Shown here piece by piece: positions 7,947 to 16,431 of a stretch of 64,000 nt of DNA. The notes beneath the pieces are model-generated. The model was not told the DNA's origin. It did no database searches and saw only the letters and a list, made by a program, of their open reading frames with translations. Origin of the DNA: Pseudomonadota bacterium (lineage in GTDB: Bacteria > Pseudomonadota > Alphaproteobacteria > Acetobacterales > Acetobacteraceae); NCBI GenBank assembly GCA_021851785.1, contig JAJZBV010000011.1:1-64000 (forward strand), given 5' to 3'. The translations under genes and the position numbers were made by a program. Positions within the stretch are counted from its first letter, which is position 1, and each line of letters begins with the position of its first letter.

Positions 7947-9107
7947 TCAGAACACCGGCAGCGCCGGCTCATCCTGCCCGGCGATCGCGATGCCTTCGAC
8001 CTCGACCAGCCAATCCGGCCGGCAGACGCGGCCCTGGACGAACACCGCTGGCACGTCCGGAAGACGCTCGGCCAGCGCCGTCCTGATCCGCCAATAATCG
8101 GCGGGATCGCGGAGATAGACGATGAGATGCATGAGCGCGTTGAGGCCGGCATTGCCGGCGCGGAGCAGCGCCGCGACATTCTCGAGCGCGCGGTCGAGCT
8201 GACGAAGGACGTCGCCAGGGTGAACCACGCGGCCGGCGCCATCGATGCTGGCGGTTCCGGAAATCATCAGATGGGCGCGGTCGGCATAGGCGATGCGCGT
8301 GCCGCGCTCGAAGGTGACGTTGTAATCCTGGGTCGGACAGAGATAGTCGAAATCGTTGAGATACGAGATCTGCGCCGGCGCGAGACCGAGAATCGAATAG
8401 GCGTCCATCGCGACGATATCATAACGATGCGCGCACGCCCCCTCGATACCGGTCGAGGCGATGAAATGGGTCGCCGCCGAGAGATCCTGCTCGATGAACA
8501 ACTCGCGCCGGCTGGCCACCATGTCGTTGTAGAAGACATCGACATCCTTGACGTAAATCCAGGTGCGCACGCAATTGTCGCGGAGCGTGCCGCCGAGCCC
8601 GGCGACGACGGAGATCAGGGAGTCGAAGGCCTCCCGTGTCTGACGGGCGACGGGGATCAGCGCGTCCTCGGCGCCGCCGCAGAGGCCGGTGGTCCAGAGA
8701 TGGGCGAGAGAATTTCTGCCGACCAGAACGTGCCGCGGCGTCAGCCATTTCTTGTCCAATCCGCGCGGATCGTCGAGATGATAGGCGAGAAGCGCGATCT
8801 TGGCTTGCGACAGCGGCGGCTGCTGGATCAGCGAGAGCGCCACCGGCGAGCCGTCTTCGTCCGCCGCCAGGCCACTCTTGCGAACCAGCGGCGCCTGGTT
8901 GATCGCATCGCTCAGGAAAACCCGCCGGAACACGGCGCTTCCCGGCGCGAGGCCGAGGGAGCGGCGCGTCGCCTCATAGCGCCGTTCGAGATCTTCGATC
9001 TGACCGGGGAAATCGAGATCGGCATCCGGCTCGATGATGATGAAATGCTCGCCGCCGCTGGATGTGCCAAAAAAGGATTTGCTGACCGCCTTGTTGGTGC
9101 AAAGCAT
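7947..9107 (-). CDS. Two-domain RidA/YjgF-like protein resembling chorismatases, in the ubiTUV operon
   Basis: 386 residues. The C-terminal half (about 265-386) is a clear RidA/YjgF domain, with M-I-S-G-T-A-S-I-D, H-P-G-D-V-L-R-Q, E-N-V-A-A-L-L, and V-C-R-P-D-W-L-V-E-V-E. The N-terminal half is a divergent second copy. This build, and the S-G-T-A-S block followed by a Glu-bearing last strand, is that of the FkbO/Hyg5/XanB2 chorismatases, which split chorismate into hydroxybenzoates. GGAGAG precedes the ATG by 8 bases. It lies 63 bases after ubiV on the same strand. I infer a role in supplying or processing the aromatic precursor for ubiquinone; an ordinary RidA deaminase is the alternative. 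Confidence 0.65.
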   Translation of the reverse strand: MLCTNKAVSKSFFGTSSGGEHFIIIEPDADLDFPGQIEDLERRYEATRRSLGLAPGSAVFRRVFLSDAINQAPLVRKSGLAADEDGSPVALSLIQQPPLSQAKIALLAYHLDDPRGLDKKWLTPRHVLVGRNSLAHLWTTGLCGGAEDALIPVARQTREAFDSLISVVAGLGGTLRDNCVRTWIYVKDVDVFYNDMVASRRELFIEQDLSAATHFIASTGIEGACAHRYDIVAMDAYSILGLAPAQISYLNDFDYLCPTQDYNVTFERGTRIAYADRAHLMISGTASIDGAGRVVHPGDVLRQLDRALENVAALLRAGNAGLNALMHLIVYLRDPADYWRIRTALAERLPDVPAVFVQGRVCRPDWLVEVEGIAIAGQDEPALPVF

Positions 9108-9170
9108 GGAACGGACTCTCCTGTTGTGGGAAGGCGAGATTTCGCGATGGCCAAGCGCCCACGATGCGCG

Positions 9171-10094
9171 CTATCGATGGCGCGCCGGCTGCCATTCCAT
9201 GCCGGGGCGGCCATGGAGATAGCCATTGATGAGGGGAATCGGCGCGATCCATTCCTGAAGCCGCGCCAAAACCTCATCGGTGCTGACAGCGTGATCGAGA
9301 GCCGCGCGATACAGCTCCGCGACCGCGACCATGTCGAGCGCCTGCGGTGACAGGCGGAAATGGCTGACACCGGCCGCGCGCAGGTCATCAAGTTCATCGA
9401 GCAGGACGAAATAGCCATGCGACAAGGTCTGGGTGCCGTTGATCGCGAGCAAGGGGCGGCCATCGAGTTCCGCCGCCGCCAGCCCGTCCGTATCGCGCTC
9501 GCAGACGAACTGGCAATCATCCTTGTGCAAATCATGCGCGCGGGCGTGGTAGCAGCGCTGCGAGATCGCCAGCGGCTGACGGCCGAAAGCGAAGACTTCC
9601 GTCTCCCCGGTCGGATTGCCGGCGGCCAGAGTGGCGAGCGCGGTCTGGGAAAGCTCGATCGGTGCGTTCACGCGCACCGCCCCGAGCCGGACGAGAACAT
9701 CACGTGTCGCTTCGTTGAAGACATTGATCAGCGGGCCGGAGATGAATTTCCGCCCGCCCAACAGCGGCACCGCGGCGAGGTCGTTGATCTCGATGAGATC
9801 CTCCGCCGCGCACTGCGCCGCCAACGCCTCGATCGCCTTCGCCTCCCGCGTCTCGGTGATCAGAGCCGGGGTCGAGAATACCACCTGCTTGCCGGCGCGG
9901 CGCAAGCGCGCGGCGATCTCCGGCAGATCCTTCTCATACCATGCGAGACGCTTGCTGCACACGACCTCGCCGAGATAGATGCAGTCAACCGGTGCCTCAT
10001 CGGCGATGCGGGCATAAAAATCCCGCCGCTGTGCCGCCGGCCAGTGAAACAGCAATGGTCCCAGGGTAAGACGACCCTTCGTCAAGGCGCTCAT
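9171..10094 (-). CDS. ubiV: O2-independent ubiquinone biosynthesis protein UbiV (U32 peptidase family)
   Basis: 307 residues. The ATG at 10094 overlaps the ubiU stop as ATGA; the frame is open further upstream but only antisense to nothing recognisable. The four cysteines that bind the 4Fe-4S cluster in UbiV are seen at C46 (E-V-V-C-S-K-R), C181, C194 and C198 (R-C-Y-H and K-D-D-C-Q-F-V-C). With UbiU it forms the heterodimer that hydroxylates the ubiquinone ring without oxygen. It acts in the cytoplasm with the lipid-binding UbiT. It is third in a coupled operon preceded by a perfect FNR box. Confidence 0.93.
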   Translation of the reverse strand: MSALTKGRLTLGPLLFHWPAAQRRDFYARIADEAPVDCIYLGEVVCSKRLAWYEKDLPEIAARLRRAGKQVVFSTPALITETREAKAIEALAAQCAAEDLIEINDLAAVPLLGGRKFISGPLINVFNEATRDVLVRLGAVRVNAPIELSQTALATLAAGNPTGETEVFAFGRQPLAISQRCYHARAHDLHKDDCQFVCERDTDGLAAAELDGRPLLAINGTQTLSHGYFVLLDELDDLRAAGVSHFRLSPQALDMVAVAELYRAALDHAVSTDEVLARLQEWIAPIPLINGYLHGRPGMEWQPARHR

Positions 10095-11086
10095 CGCCAA
10101 CCTTTCTGATAGGCGCCGAAGGTTTCGCGCCCACCCTCGGCGATCTCGCGCAGCGCTGCCGCTTCCGCCGGCAGCGCCGCCCCCGCCGCGAGCGCGTCGA
10201 GGCTGCGTCGGAACGCCGCGACGACGGCGCCGACATAGGCCCGGCTCCGCTGCCGTCCCTCGATTTTCAGCGCGGTGACGCCGGCGGCTTTGAGTTCCGC
10301 AAGCAGCGGCATGACGTTGAGCGCGGTCGGCTCCTCGAACAAATAGCGAGGCTCGCCGCGCACCAGGAAGCGGCCCTTGCACGGCGTCGGATAAGCGGCT
10401 CCCTCGCCGGCATCGACGCGGTTCATCAGGACCGAGCCGAGATAGGAGGCCAGTTGATCGCCCTCCTCGCGGTAACTCACATGCTCGGCCGGGGCGCAGA
10501 CGCCATCGCAGCTCGGCGAACGTCCGGTCATGTAGGAGGAAAGATAGCACCGCCCCTCGACCATGGTGCCGAGGCTGCCGAAGGCGAATACCTCGGCCTC
10601 GACACCGGTTTCGCCGATCAGCGCGGCAACCTCGGCAACCGCGAGCACGCGCGGCAGGACGACGCGGCTGACGCCGAAGGTTTCCACGTAAAAACGAATA
10701 GCGAACGGGCTCGCCGCCGCTGCCTGCACCGAAAGATGGCGGCGAAGACGGGGATGATGGCGCGCGGCGTAATCGAGCATGCCGAGGTCGGCGAGGATGA
10801 CGGCATCGGCGCCGGCGCCGGCGGCATCGTCGATCGCGCGTTGCCAGGGGCCGAGATCGCCGGCGCGGGGAAAGGTGTTGACGGCGACGAAAACCCGGCA
10901 GCCACGTGCATGCGCATAGGCAACGCCGGCGCGCAGTTCATCGCGGTCGAAATTCAAACCCGGATAGTTGCGCGCGTTGGTGCAATCCTGAAACCCGCAA
11001 TAGACGCTGTCGGCGCCGGCATCGACGGCAACCCGCAACGCTGCCGGCGTGCCGGCGGGGCAAACCAGTTCCAGATAGCGTGTCAT
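10091..11086 (-). CDS. ubiU: O2-independent ubiquinone biosynthesis protein UbiU (U32 peptidase family)
   Basis: 331 residues, starting L-E-L-V-C-P-A-G-T-P-A-A-L as in U32 proteins. The cluster region holds C180 (G-R-C-Y-L-S-S-Y), C193 and C197 (S-P-S-C-D-G-V-C) and C236 (T-P-C-K-G-R-F). UbiU and UbiV together insert hydroxyl groups during anaerobic ubiquinone synthesis; related U32 enzymes take the oxygen from prephenate rather than O2. Its start overlaps the ubiT stop and its stop overlaps the ubiV start, both as ATGA, which implies tight translational coupling and equal expression. Confidence 0.94.
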   Translation of the reverse strand: MTRYLELVCPAGTPAALRVAVDAGADSVYCGFQDCTNARNYPGLNFDRDELRAGVAYAHARGCRVFVAVNTFPRAGDLGPWQRAIDDAAGAGADAVILADLGMLDYAARHHPRLRRHLSVQAAAASPFAIRFYVETFGVSRVVLPRVLAVAEVAALIGETGVEAEVFAFGSLGTMVEGRCYLSSYMTGRSPSCDGVCAPAEHVSYREEGDQLASYLGSVLMNRVDAGEGAAYPTPCKGRFLVRGEPRYLFEEPTALNVMPLLAELKAAGVTALKIEGRQRSRAYVGAVVAAFRRSLDALAAGAALPAEAAALREIAEGGRETFGAYQKGWR

Positions 11087-11754
11087 GCCGCCTTTCCGCT
11101 TTGCCCGCGCCTGCGCATCTGGGCTTCGATCCGTGCCAGGCGTCCGCTCAATGTCTGTATTTCGTGCTCCAGCCGCTCACACCGGATGGCGAGCGGCGAA
11201 GGTTCACGCCGCGCCGCGTGGAAGGCGTCATGTCGCTGCTCGGCGCGCCTTCGCGCCAAGACGATGTGCCTCTCAAGGGTCAGCGCCATGCGTTGCGCAA
11301 CCCGCGCCGCCGGCCCGAACACCTCGGTTGTCGCCGCAAACAGATCGACCGCGTCACGCTCCAGCGCATTGCGCAGGGTGACGATCGCGGCCGTGTTGCC
11401 GACGACGGTGATTTCGCGTGAAAAGAACGCGGCATCGCTGTCCAGCCGGCCTTCGAGCAACGCGAGCAGCGCCGCGAGCCGGCCTTTGACGGTGGCGCTC
11501 GGCGTTTGCGCGAAATGCGCGGCCGCCGCCAGGCTTACTGCCCCGCCGCCGAAGCGCAGCAGGAAGCGATGCGGAAGATCGCTCGGCTCGATACCGATCA
11601 GCATCGGCGGTTGCGCGGCAAGCGCGCGAAAAAGCCGCGGATGCCGGCGCTCAAGCCGGCGCATCAAGACCGCCGCCGCCCGTGTCAGCACCGGCGCCGG
11701 CAGCCTGGACAAGACATTGCCTGCCAGCAGAATGGGAAATTCGAGTTCCGCCAC
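11083..11754 (-). CDS. ubiT: Ubiquinone biosynthesis accessory factor UbiT (SCP2 domain)
   Basis: 223 residues from a GTG at 11754. AGGAGG sits 8 bases before that GTG, whereas the longer open frame back to 11874 has no ribosome site and would run over the FNR box. Residues about 50-150 form the SCP2 lipid-binding fold, with R-F-L-L-R-F-G-G-G and V-K-G-R-L-A-A-L-L-A-L-L-E-G. The C-terminal 40 residues look like a coiled coil (R-L-E-H-E-I-Q-T-L-S-G-R-L). UbiT is thought to carry the hydrophobic intermediates for UbiU-UbiV. It is the first gene of the operon. Confidence 0.88.
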   Translation of the reverse strand: MAELEFPILLAGNVLSRLPAPVLTRAAAVLMRRLERRHPRLFRALAAQPPMLIGIEPSDLPHRFLLRFGGGAVSLAAAAHFAQTPSATVKGRLAALLALLEGRLDSDAAFFSREITVVGNTAAIVTLRNALERDAVDLFAATTEVFGPAARVAQRMALTLERHIVLARRRAEQRHDAFHAARREPSPLAIRCERLEHEIQTLSGRLARIEAQMRRRGQSGKAA

Positions 11755-11841
11755 GCGTGGATCCTCCTGCCCGGCATGCCCCCGCGCCGCATCCCGTGGC
11801 GCAAAGCCGCGCGGTTTTCGCCGGCCAGAACATCCCGCGCG

Positions 11842-11855
11842 TTGATCTAGATCAA
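11842..11855. promoter_or_regulatory. Perfect FNR box TTGATCTAGATCAA between ubiT and the oxygenase pair
   Basis: The 14-mer is a complete palindrome and matches the FNR/FnrL consensus TTGAT-N4-ATCAA at every position. It lies 88 bases before the ubiT GTG and 62 bases before the ATG of the divergent gene. Both spacings allow a site at about -41.5 for each direction, or a repressing position for one of them. It ties the anaerobic ubiquinone genes to oxygen sensing. Confidence 0.82.
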
Positions 11856-11916
11856 CGCGCGCCAGCAGAAACACAGCACATCTTCACAGAAGAGCCACTT
11901 GCGAGGGGACAAACCT

Positions 11917-12588
11917 ATGCCGAATACCGACGCGTCGCTCAAAATGCTCGATGAATCGGCGATTGCCGCGGCAAAGCTGGTGCAGGATCCTTATGATTAC
12001 GCCTTCGTCGAGCAGGCGATGCCAGCCGCCCTGAAGGAGGAAGTCCTCGCCGACGCGCCGGTCATTCCGGATCGTGGCAGCTATGGGCTGCCCAGCCTGC
12101 GCTACGGGACACGCTTCGGCGCCGTCGTCCAGGATCTGCTGAGCGCCCGATTCCGCCGCCTGGTCGAGGACAAATTCGATATGGATTTGAGCCGTCGGCC
12201 GCCGGTCATCGTCATGATGGGCAACACCACCGGCCATTACAACGAGGGCTACGCGCATCCCGATTCGAAACACAAGATCGTGACCGTGCTGCTCGGCTTC
12301 ACCCGCGCCTGGCCCTATGAGCGGGGCCGGCTCCGCGTCCTGCGCAGCGCCGACCGCGAGGATGTCGCCTTCGAATTCGCCCCCGAATTCGGCCGCATGC
12401 TGATGTTCCGGGTGTGCGACCATTCCTGGCACGGCTTCCTGCCGCAGAAGGGGCCGCGGATGAGCCTGCAATTGTGCTTCGTCGATTCGGAATGGTACGT
12501 CCGGCGCGAATACTGGCGCCACAGCGCCAGCGCGATGGCGAAATCCATTCCCGTCCTCAATAAAATCATCGAATGGGCGCCACGCTGA
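11917..12588 (+). CDS. 2OG-Fe(II) oxygenase-like protein A
   Basis: 223 residues from the ATG at 11917, which has GAGGGGAC 8 bases upstream; a TTG at 11899 is possible but would bury that site. A double-stranded beta-helix is suggested, with H114-P-D116 (iron ligands), H172 in S-W-H-G-F as the distal ligand, and R181 in G-P-R-M-S-L-Q-L-C-F as a candidate 2-oxoglutarate anchor. Strand G-H-Y-N-E-G-Y precedes the H-X-D. The substrate is unknown; small-molecule or protein hydroxylation is possible. It is the first gene divergent from ubiT across the FNR box and is followed after 11 bases by a second oxygenase. Confidence 0.72.
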   Translation: MPNTDASLKMLDESAIAAAKLVQDPYDYAFVEQAMPAALKEEVLADAPVIPDRGSYGLPSLRYGTRFGAVVQDLLSARFRRLVEDKFDMDLSRRPPVIVMMGNTTGHYNEGYAHPDSKHKIVTVLLGFTRAWPYERGRLRVLRSADREDVAFEFAPEFGRMLMFRVCDHSWHGFLPQKGPRMSLQLCFVDSEWYVRREYWRHSASAMAKSIPVLNKIIEWAPR

Positions 12589-12599
12589 AGGGAGCCGCC

Positions 12600-13277
12600 A
12601 TGACCTATCCCAAAATCCCCAGCGCCGGCGAGGTCTCCCGCCAGTTCTGCGCCAGCATCGGTGCGGCACAACGCAAGGAGACGCCCTATCGCCATTGGCT
12701 GTTCACGGAGATTTTTCCAGAGCGGCTCTGCACCGGCATTCTGACCTTGCCGATCGCGCCGCCCGCTCTCGGCCGCACCGACGGCACCCGCAACAGCTAT
12801 AACGACCGGCGCAGCTTCATCACCCCAAAGCTCCGCGAAAAATTCCCGACCTGCGCCGTCCTCGCCGAGGCGCTACAGACGCCGGACGTCGCCCGGCTGA
12901 TGGCCAGAACCTGCGACATCGTGGTTGATGGCAGCTTCCTGCGCATCGAATATATCCAGGATCTGGACGGCGCCTGGCTCGAGCCGCACCATGACATTCC
13001 GGAAAAACTGTTTTCCATGGTGATCTATCTCTTCACCGGTCCGGATGCGAAGGAATGGGGCACCGATATCTACGACAGTGAAAAGCGCTGGGTCGGCCAA
13101 TCCTTGGGCGAGTTCAATTCCGGCGTGATTTTCGTGCCCGGCGAAAATACCTGGCATGGTTTCGAGCCGCGTCCGATCATCGGCGTCCGCCGCCTGATGG
13201 AAATCAACTATGTCGCCCCGAACTGGCGTGACCGCGAGCAGCTCTGCTTCCCCGACCAGCCGATCCGCACCGGCTGA
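12600..13277 (+). CDS. 2OG-Fe(II) oxygenase-like protein B
   Basis: 225 residues. H130-H-D132 in L-E-P-H-H-D-I-P and H186 in N-T-W-H-G-F-E-P-R give the iron triad. R197/R198 in G-V-R-R-L-M-E-I-N-Y is placed to bind the 2-oxoglutarate carboxylate. It shares the W-H-G-F signature and size with the preceding gene but little else, so the pair looks like an old duplication or a two-component enzyme. GAAGGGAGCC precedes the ATG. These are O2-dependent enzymes by family, which makes their position next to anaerobic ubiquinone genes notable. Substrate unknown. Confidence 0.74.
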   Translation: MTYPKIPSAGEVSRQFCASIGAAQRKETPYRHWLFTEIFPERLCTGILTLPIAPPALGRTDGTRNSYNDRRSFITPKLREKFPTCAVLAEALQTPDVARLMARTCDIVVDGSFLRIEYIQDLDGAWLEPHHDIPEKLFSMVIYLFTGPDAKEWGTDIYDSEKRWVGQSLGEFNSGVIFVPGENTWHGFEPRPIIGVRRLMEINYVAPNWRDREQLCFPDQPIRTG

Positions 13278-13293
13278 GCGCGACGCATAGGAT

Positions 13294-13605
13294 TGTCCGC
13301 GGCGGGATTCGAACCCACGGCCCCAGGATTCGCGCCACTTCGGCTTGCGCCGCCGCGGGGGGCGAGCCCCCGCGTTCGTGGCCCGGACTGTCCCTTCACC
13401 ATGGGCCGCGAAAGCCTTTAGGTGCCGCCCGTCCAGTCTCTACACCTTCCCGGCGCCAGCGACGCCGGGCTTGGCTCGGGATCGGCTCGGCGCGAGGGCG
13501 CCGGGCGTTCCCCGAATTTGAGCGGATCCGCCGCGCGGTTTCCCGGCGCGACGCCCAGTTTCACAACAAGGAATCCTGTGCTCTATCCTGCTGAGCTACG
13601 CGGAC
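13294..13605 (-). tRNA. tRNA-Arg (CCU) interrupted by a group I intron
   Basis: The two exons fold into one tRNA. The acceptor is GTCCGCG (13605-13599) with CGCGGAC (13301-13295). The D arm lies at 13596-13580. The anticodon stem CAGGA (13578-13574) pairs with TCCTG (13328-13324), and anticodon CCT is at 13571-13569. The T arm is GTGGG-TTCGAAT-CCCGC (13318-13302). Discriminator A is at 13294, and CCA is not encoded. The 5' exon ends at U36 (13569); the 3' exon resumes with A37-A38 at 13330-13329. Removing 13331-13568 restores a normal 7-base anticodon loop. Confidence 0.93.
13331..13568 (-). ncRNA. Group I intron (IC3-like) within the tRNA-Arg anticodon
   Basis: 238 nt, minus strand. It follows U36 and ends in G (13331), as group I splicing requires. 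The internal guide GGG at 13556-13554 can pair with the anticodon C-C-U, giving the U.G pair at the 5' splice site. The core carries GCGCCGGGAAACC (P2 with a GAAA loop), CAAATTCGGGGAA, GGTGTAGAGACT (P7 side) and ATGGTGAAGG followed by AGTCC. These blocks agree with my recollection of the Azoarcus tRNA-Ile ribozyme. There is no homing endonuclease frame. Group I introns in tRNA-Arg(CCU) are known in Agrobacterium and relatives. Confidence 0.9.
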
Positions 13606-13653
13606 ATCACGCAGCGTCTATAGCCGCTGGTGCGGGCAGGATCAAATACCGGC

Positions 13654-15534
13654 TCAGATCGCGACCCTGACGCCGAGTTCGACCACGCGATCGGGCGGGA
13701 TGCGGAAAAATTCGGTGGCGGAAACGGCGTTGCGCGCCATGGCGAGGAACAGCCACATCCGCCACAGCGACATTTTCGGCACCATCGCCTGAACCAGCGT
13801 CTCGCGGCCGAGGAAATAGCTCACCTGCATGGTATCGAACGGCACGTTCTGGTCGCGCAGCGTCTCCAGCGCGCGCGGAATATTGGGGCTCTCCTTGAAG
13901 CCATAGGACAACACGACCCGATAGCAGCCGGCGCCGAGATCCTCGATATGCGTGCGGTGCTCCGGCAGGACTTCGGGGACGTCGATATTGTTCACGGTCA
14001 CGAACAGAACCTGTTCGTGCAGCACTTTGTTGTGCTTGAGATTGTGGAGGAGGGCTCCGGGCACGTAATCGGGGTTGCCGGTCAGGAACACGGCGATGCC
14101 GGGGACGCGCACCATCCGCGATTGCGGCAGCCGCGCGATGAAGGTCGCGAGCGGCAGACTGTCCTGCTGCCAGCGCGCCAGCATGAGATCGCGCCCGCGC
14201 CGCCAGGTGGTCATCACCGCGATCAGCGCGCCGCCGATCACCAGCGGCACCCAGCCCCCCTCGACGATTTTCAGCGAATTGGCGGCGAAGAACGTGCCAT
14301 CGAGCAGGAAGAAGAAGCCGAACACCAGAAATGTCGCGGCGCGCGACCAGAGGAATTGGCGGCGAAAGACGACGGCGGCGAGGATCGCGGTGCAGGTGAA
14401 GGTGCCGGTGACGGCGATGCCATAGGCCGAGGCCAGGCTGTCGCTGGTCTTGAAGGAAAACACCAGGATCAGCACCGCGATCGCGAGGATGTAATTGATC
14501 TGCGGGACATAGATCTGCCCCTCCTCGGTCTCGCCGGTGTGGCGCACCGTCATGCGCGGCAGGAAGCCGAGCTGCATGCATTGCCGGGCCATCGAATAGG
14601 CCCCGGAAATCAGCGCCTGGCTCGCGATCACCGTCGCGACGGTGGCGAGAATGACCATCGGCAGGCCGAGCCAGGACGGCGCCAGCAGGTAGAACGGATT
14701 GGCGATCGCGCTCGGGTCATTGAGCACCAGCGCGCCTTGGCCGAGATAATTCAGGATCAGCGAGGGCAGGACGAAAAACGACCATGAGGCGCGGATCGGC
14801 CGGGCGCCGAAATGGCCCATATCGGCGTACAGCGCCTCCGCCCCGGTCACCGCGAGCACCACCGCGCCGAGCACGATGAAGGCGACGAACCGATAATGCA
14901 GACATAGCGCGATCGCGTAGCTCGGCGAGAGCGCGAGCAGGATGAACGGGTGCCGCGCGACCGAAATCGCGCCCAAAACGCCGATCACCGCGAACCACAG
15001 CGCCATCACCGGCCCGAAAACCCGCCCGACGCTGCCGGTGCCGCGCGACTGCATGACGAAGAGCGCGACGATGACCAGGGCCGCGATCGGCAGGACATAG
15101 GTTTGCAGCCCCGGCGCCGAGATCTCCAACCCCTCCAGCGCCGAGAGCACCGAAATCGCCGGGGTGATGACGCCGTCGCCGAAAAAGAGGCTGGCCCCGA
15201 CGATGCCGACCAAAGCGAGGCCACGCCGTGTGCTCGCCAGTTTCGAGACCCGCTGCGCCAAGGCCATCAGCGCGAGAATGCCGCCCTCGCCGCGGTTATC
15301 GGCGCGCATCACCAATGTCACGTATTTGACCGTGACGATGAGGATCAGCGACCAGACGATGAGCGAGAGAATGCCCAGAATCTCCGGCGCGTTGATCGGA
15401 TGCGGCTGCAACAGAACGAGGCTGGCGTGGAAGGCATAGAGCGGGCTGGTGCCGATATCGCCATAGACGACGCCGAGCACGGCGAGCAGCACGCCGAGCC
15501 GCGGCGCCGCCTCGCGCCGTTCGGCGATGGTCAT
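13654..15534 (-). CDS. kup: Low-affinity potassium transport system protein Kup
   Basis: 626 residues from the ATG at 15534; the open frame extends 45 codons further but that part is arginine/proline-rich with no ribosome site. The start of the transporter, [15 protein letters not shown], is the Kup hallmark. Twelve hydrophobic segments fill residues 15-430, followed by a cytoplasmic C-terminal domain that ends in R-V-V-E-L-G. Kup brings in K+ with protons and matters most in acidic or high-osmolarity conditions. It stands alone; the 183 bases before it hold no gene. Confidence 0.95.
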   Translation of the reverse strand: MTIAERREAAPRLGVLLAVLGVVYGDIGTSPLYAFHASLVLLQPHPINAPEILGILSLIVWSLILIVTVKYVTLVMRADNRGEGGILALMALAQRVSKLASTRRGLALVGIVGASLFFGDGVITPAISVLSALEGLEISAPGLQTYVLPIAALVIVALFVMQSRGTGSVGRVFGPVMALWFAVIGVLGAISVARHPFILLALSPSYAIALCLHYRFVAFIVLGAVVLAVTGAEALYADMGHFGARPIRASWSFFVLPSLILNYLGQGALVLNDPSAIANPFYLLAPSWLGLPMVILATVATVIASQALISGAYSMARQCMQLGFLPRMTVRHTGETEEGQIYVPQINYILAIAVLILVFSFKTSDSLASAYGIAVTGTFTCTAILAAVVFRRQFLWSRAATFLVFGFFFLLDGTFFAANSLKIVEGGWVPLVIGGALIAVMTTWRRGRDLMLARWQQDSLPLATFIARLPQSRMVRVPGIAVFLTGNPDYVPGALLHNLKHNKVLHEQVLFVTVNNIDVPEVLPEHRTHIEDLGAGCYRVVLSYGFKESPNIPRALETLRDQNVPFDTMQVSYFLGRETLVQAMVPKMSLWRMWLFLAMARNAVSATEFFRIPPDRVVELGVRVAI

Positions 15535-15717
15535 CGGCCACCCTCCCGCCAGGCGGCGCCTGGGATCGCGCGCTGATGGCGGGTGAGCAAGACGGGGGGC
15601 GGGAGAAGCGTCATCGTCTCGGGCCTCTGCTCGGGTTGTGCATTGCAAAATCGTGGCGCCGGGCGGCACCCATACGCCAGCCGCCGCCGGCGGCGCAAGC
15701 AGGCGGCGGCTTGGGCC

Positions 15718-16431
15718 TCAGGCGGCGGCTGGGCGAGCGCCGAAAATCGCCGCCCCCAGGCGGATTTCGGTGGCGCCGGCAGCGATCGCCGCCTCAAAAT
15801 CGGCCGACATCCCCATCGAGATCACGCCGAGGCGATGGCGCCGGGCGCAGGCGGCGAGCCAGGCGAAATAGGGCGCGGGATCGGCTTCGAGCGGCGGAAT
15901 CCCCATGACACCGACCAATGCCGCCCCGAACCGGGCCTGACAGGCGGCGATGAAGCCATCGGCGGCTTCCCGTGCGACCCCGGATTTCTGCGGCTCGTCC
16001 CCGAGATTGACCTCGACCAGCAAATCCGGCCGCCTTCCCTCGCGCGCCATCGCCGCGTCCAGGGCATCGGCAAGGTTGGGGCGGTCGAGGCTCTCGATGA
16101 CGTCGAACAGCCGCACCGCGTCACGCGCCTTGTTGGTCTGGAGGCGGCCGATCAGATGCAGGCGAAGATCGGGATAGTCGGCGCGGAGGGCGGGAAATTT
16201 CGCCGCCGCCTCCTGCACCCGGTTTTCGCCGAAGCGCCGCTGCCCGGCGGCCAACGCCTCCCGGATCGCCGCTTGCGGCTGGGTTTTGGAAACCGCGAGC
16301 AGGGTGAGCGCCGCCGGATCGCGCCCGGCCGCCCGCGCCGCCGCCATGATTGCCGCGCGGCAGGCGGCAAGCCGGGCGGCAATGGCGCCGCTCTCGCCGC
16401 CAGGGTCGGGATGTGCTTTGACCTCGGCCAT
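15718..16431 (-). CDS. YggS-family pyridoxal 5'-phosphate homeostasis protein
   Basis: 237 residues from the ATG at 16431. The PLP lysine lies in L-L-A-V-S-K-T-Q-P near residue 50. G-E-N-R-V-Q-E, H-L-I-G-R-L-Q-T-N-K and the late S-M-G-M-S-A-D-F are all typical of the PLPBP/YggS/ProSC group, which buffers PLP and has no catalytic activity of its own. The longer frame to 16989 is antisense to the next gene. Its start codon overlaps the start of the divergent thiE-like gene (CATG at 16429-16432), an unusually tight arrangement. Confidence 0.92.
   Translation of the reverse strand: MAEVKAHPDPGGESGAIAARLAACRAAIMAAARAAGRDPAALTLLAVSKTQPQAAIREALAAGQRRFGENRVQEAAAKFPALRADYPDLRLHLIGRLQTNKARDAVRLFDVIESLDRPNLADALDAAMAREGRRPDLLVEVNLGDEPQKSGVAREAADGFIAACQARFGAALVGVMGIPPLEADPAPYFAWLAACARRHRLGVISMGMSADFEAAIAAGATEIRLGAAIFGARPAAA

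Noticed and set aside
13540-13544. GGGAA as the intron's guide sequence pairing with exon UUCCU
   Set aside because: It is part of the P2 GAAA loop by analogy with Azoarcus; GGG at 13554-13556 is in the correct place for the guide.
13208-13670. Short open frames on both strands across the tRNA-Arg region
   Set aside because: They lie on the tRNA exons and the group I intron; the RNA structure explains the sequence and no ribosome site or family match is present.
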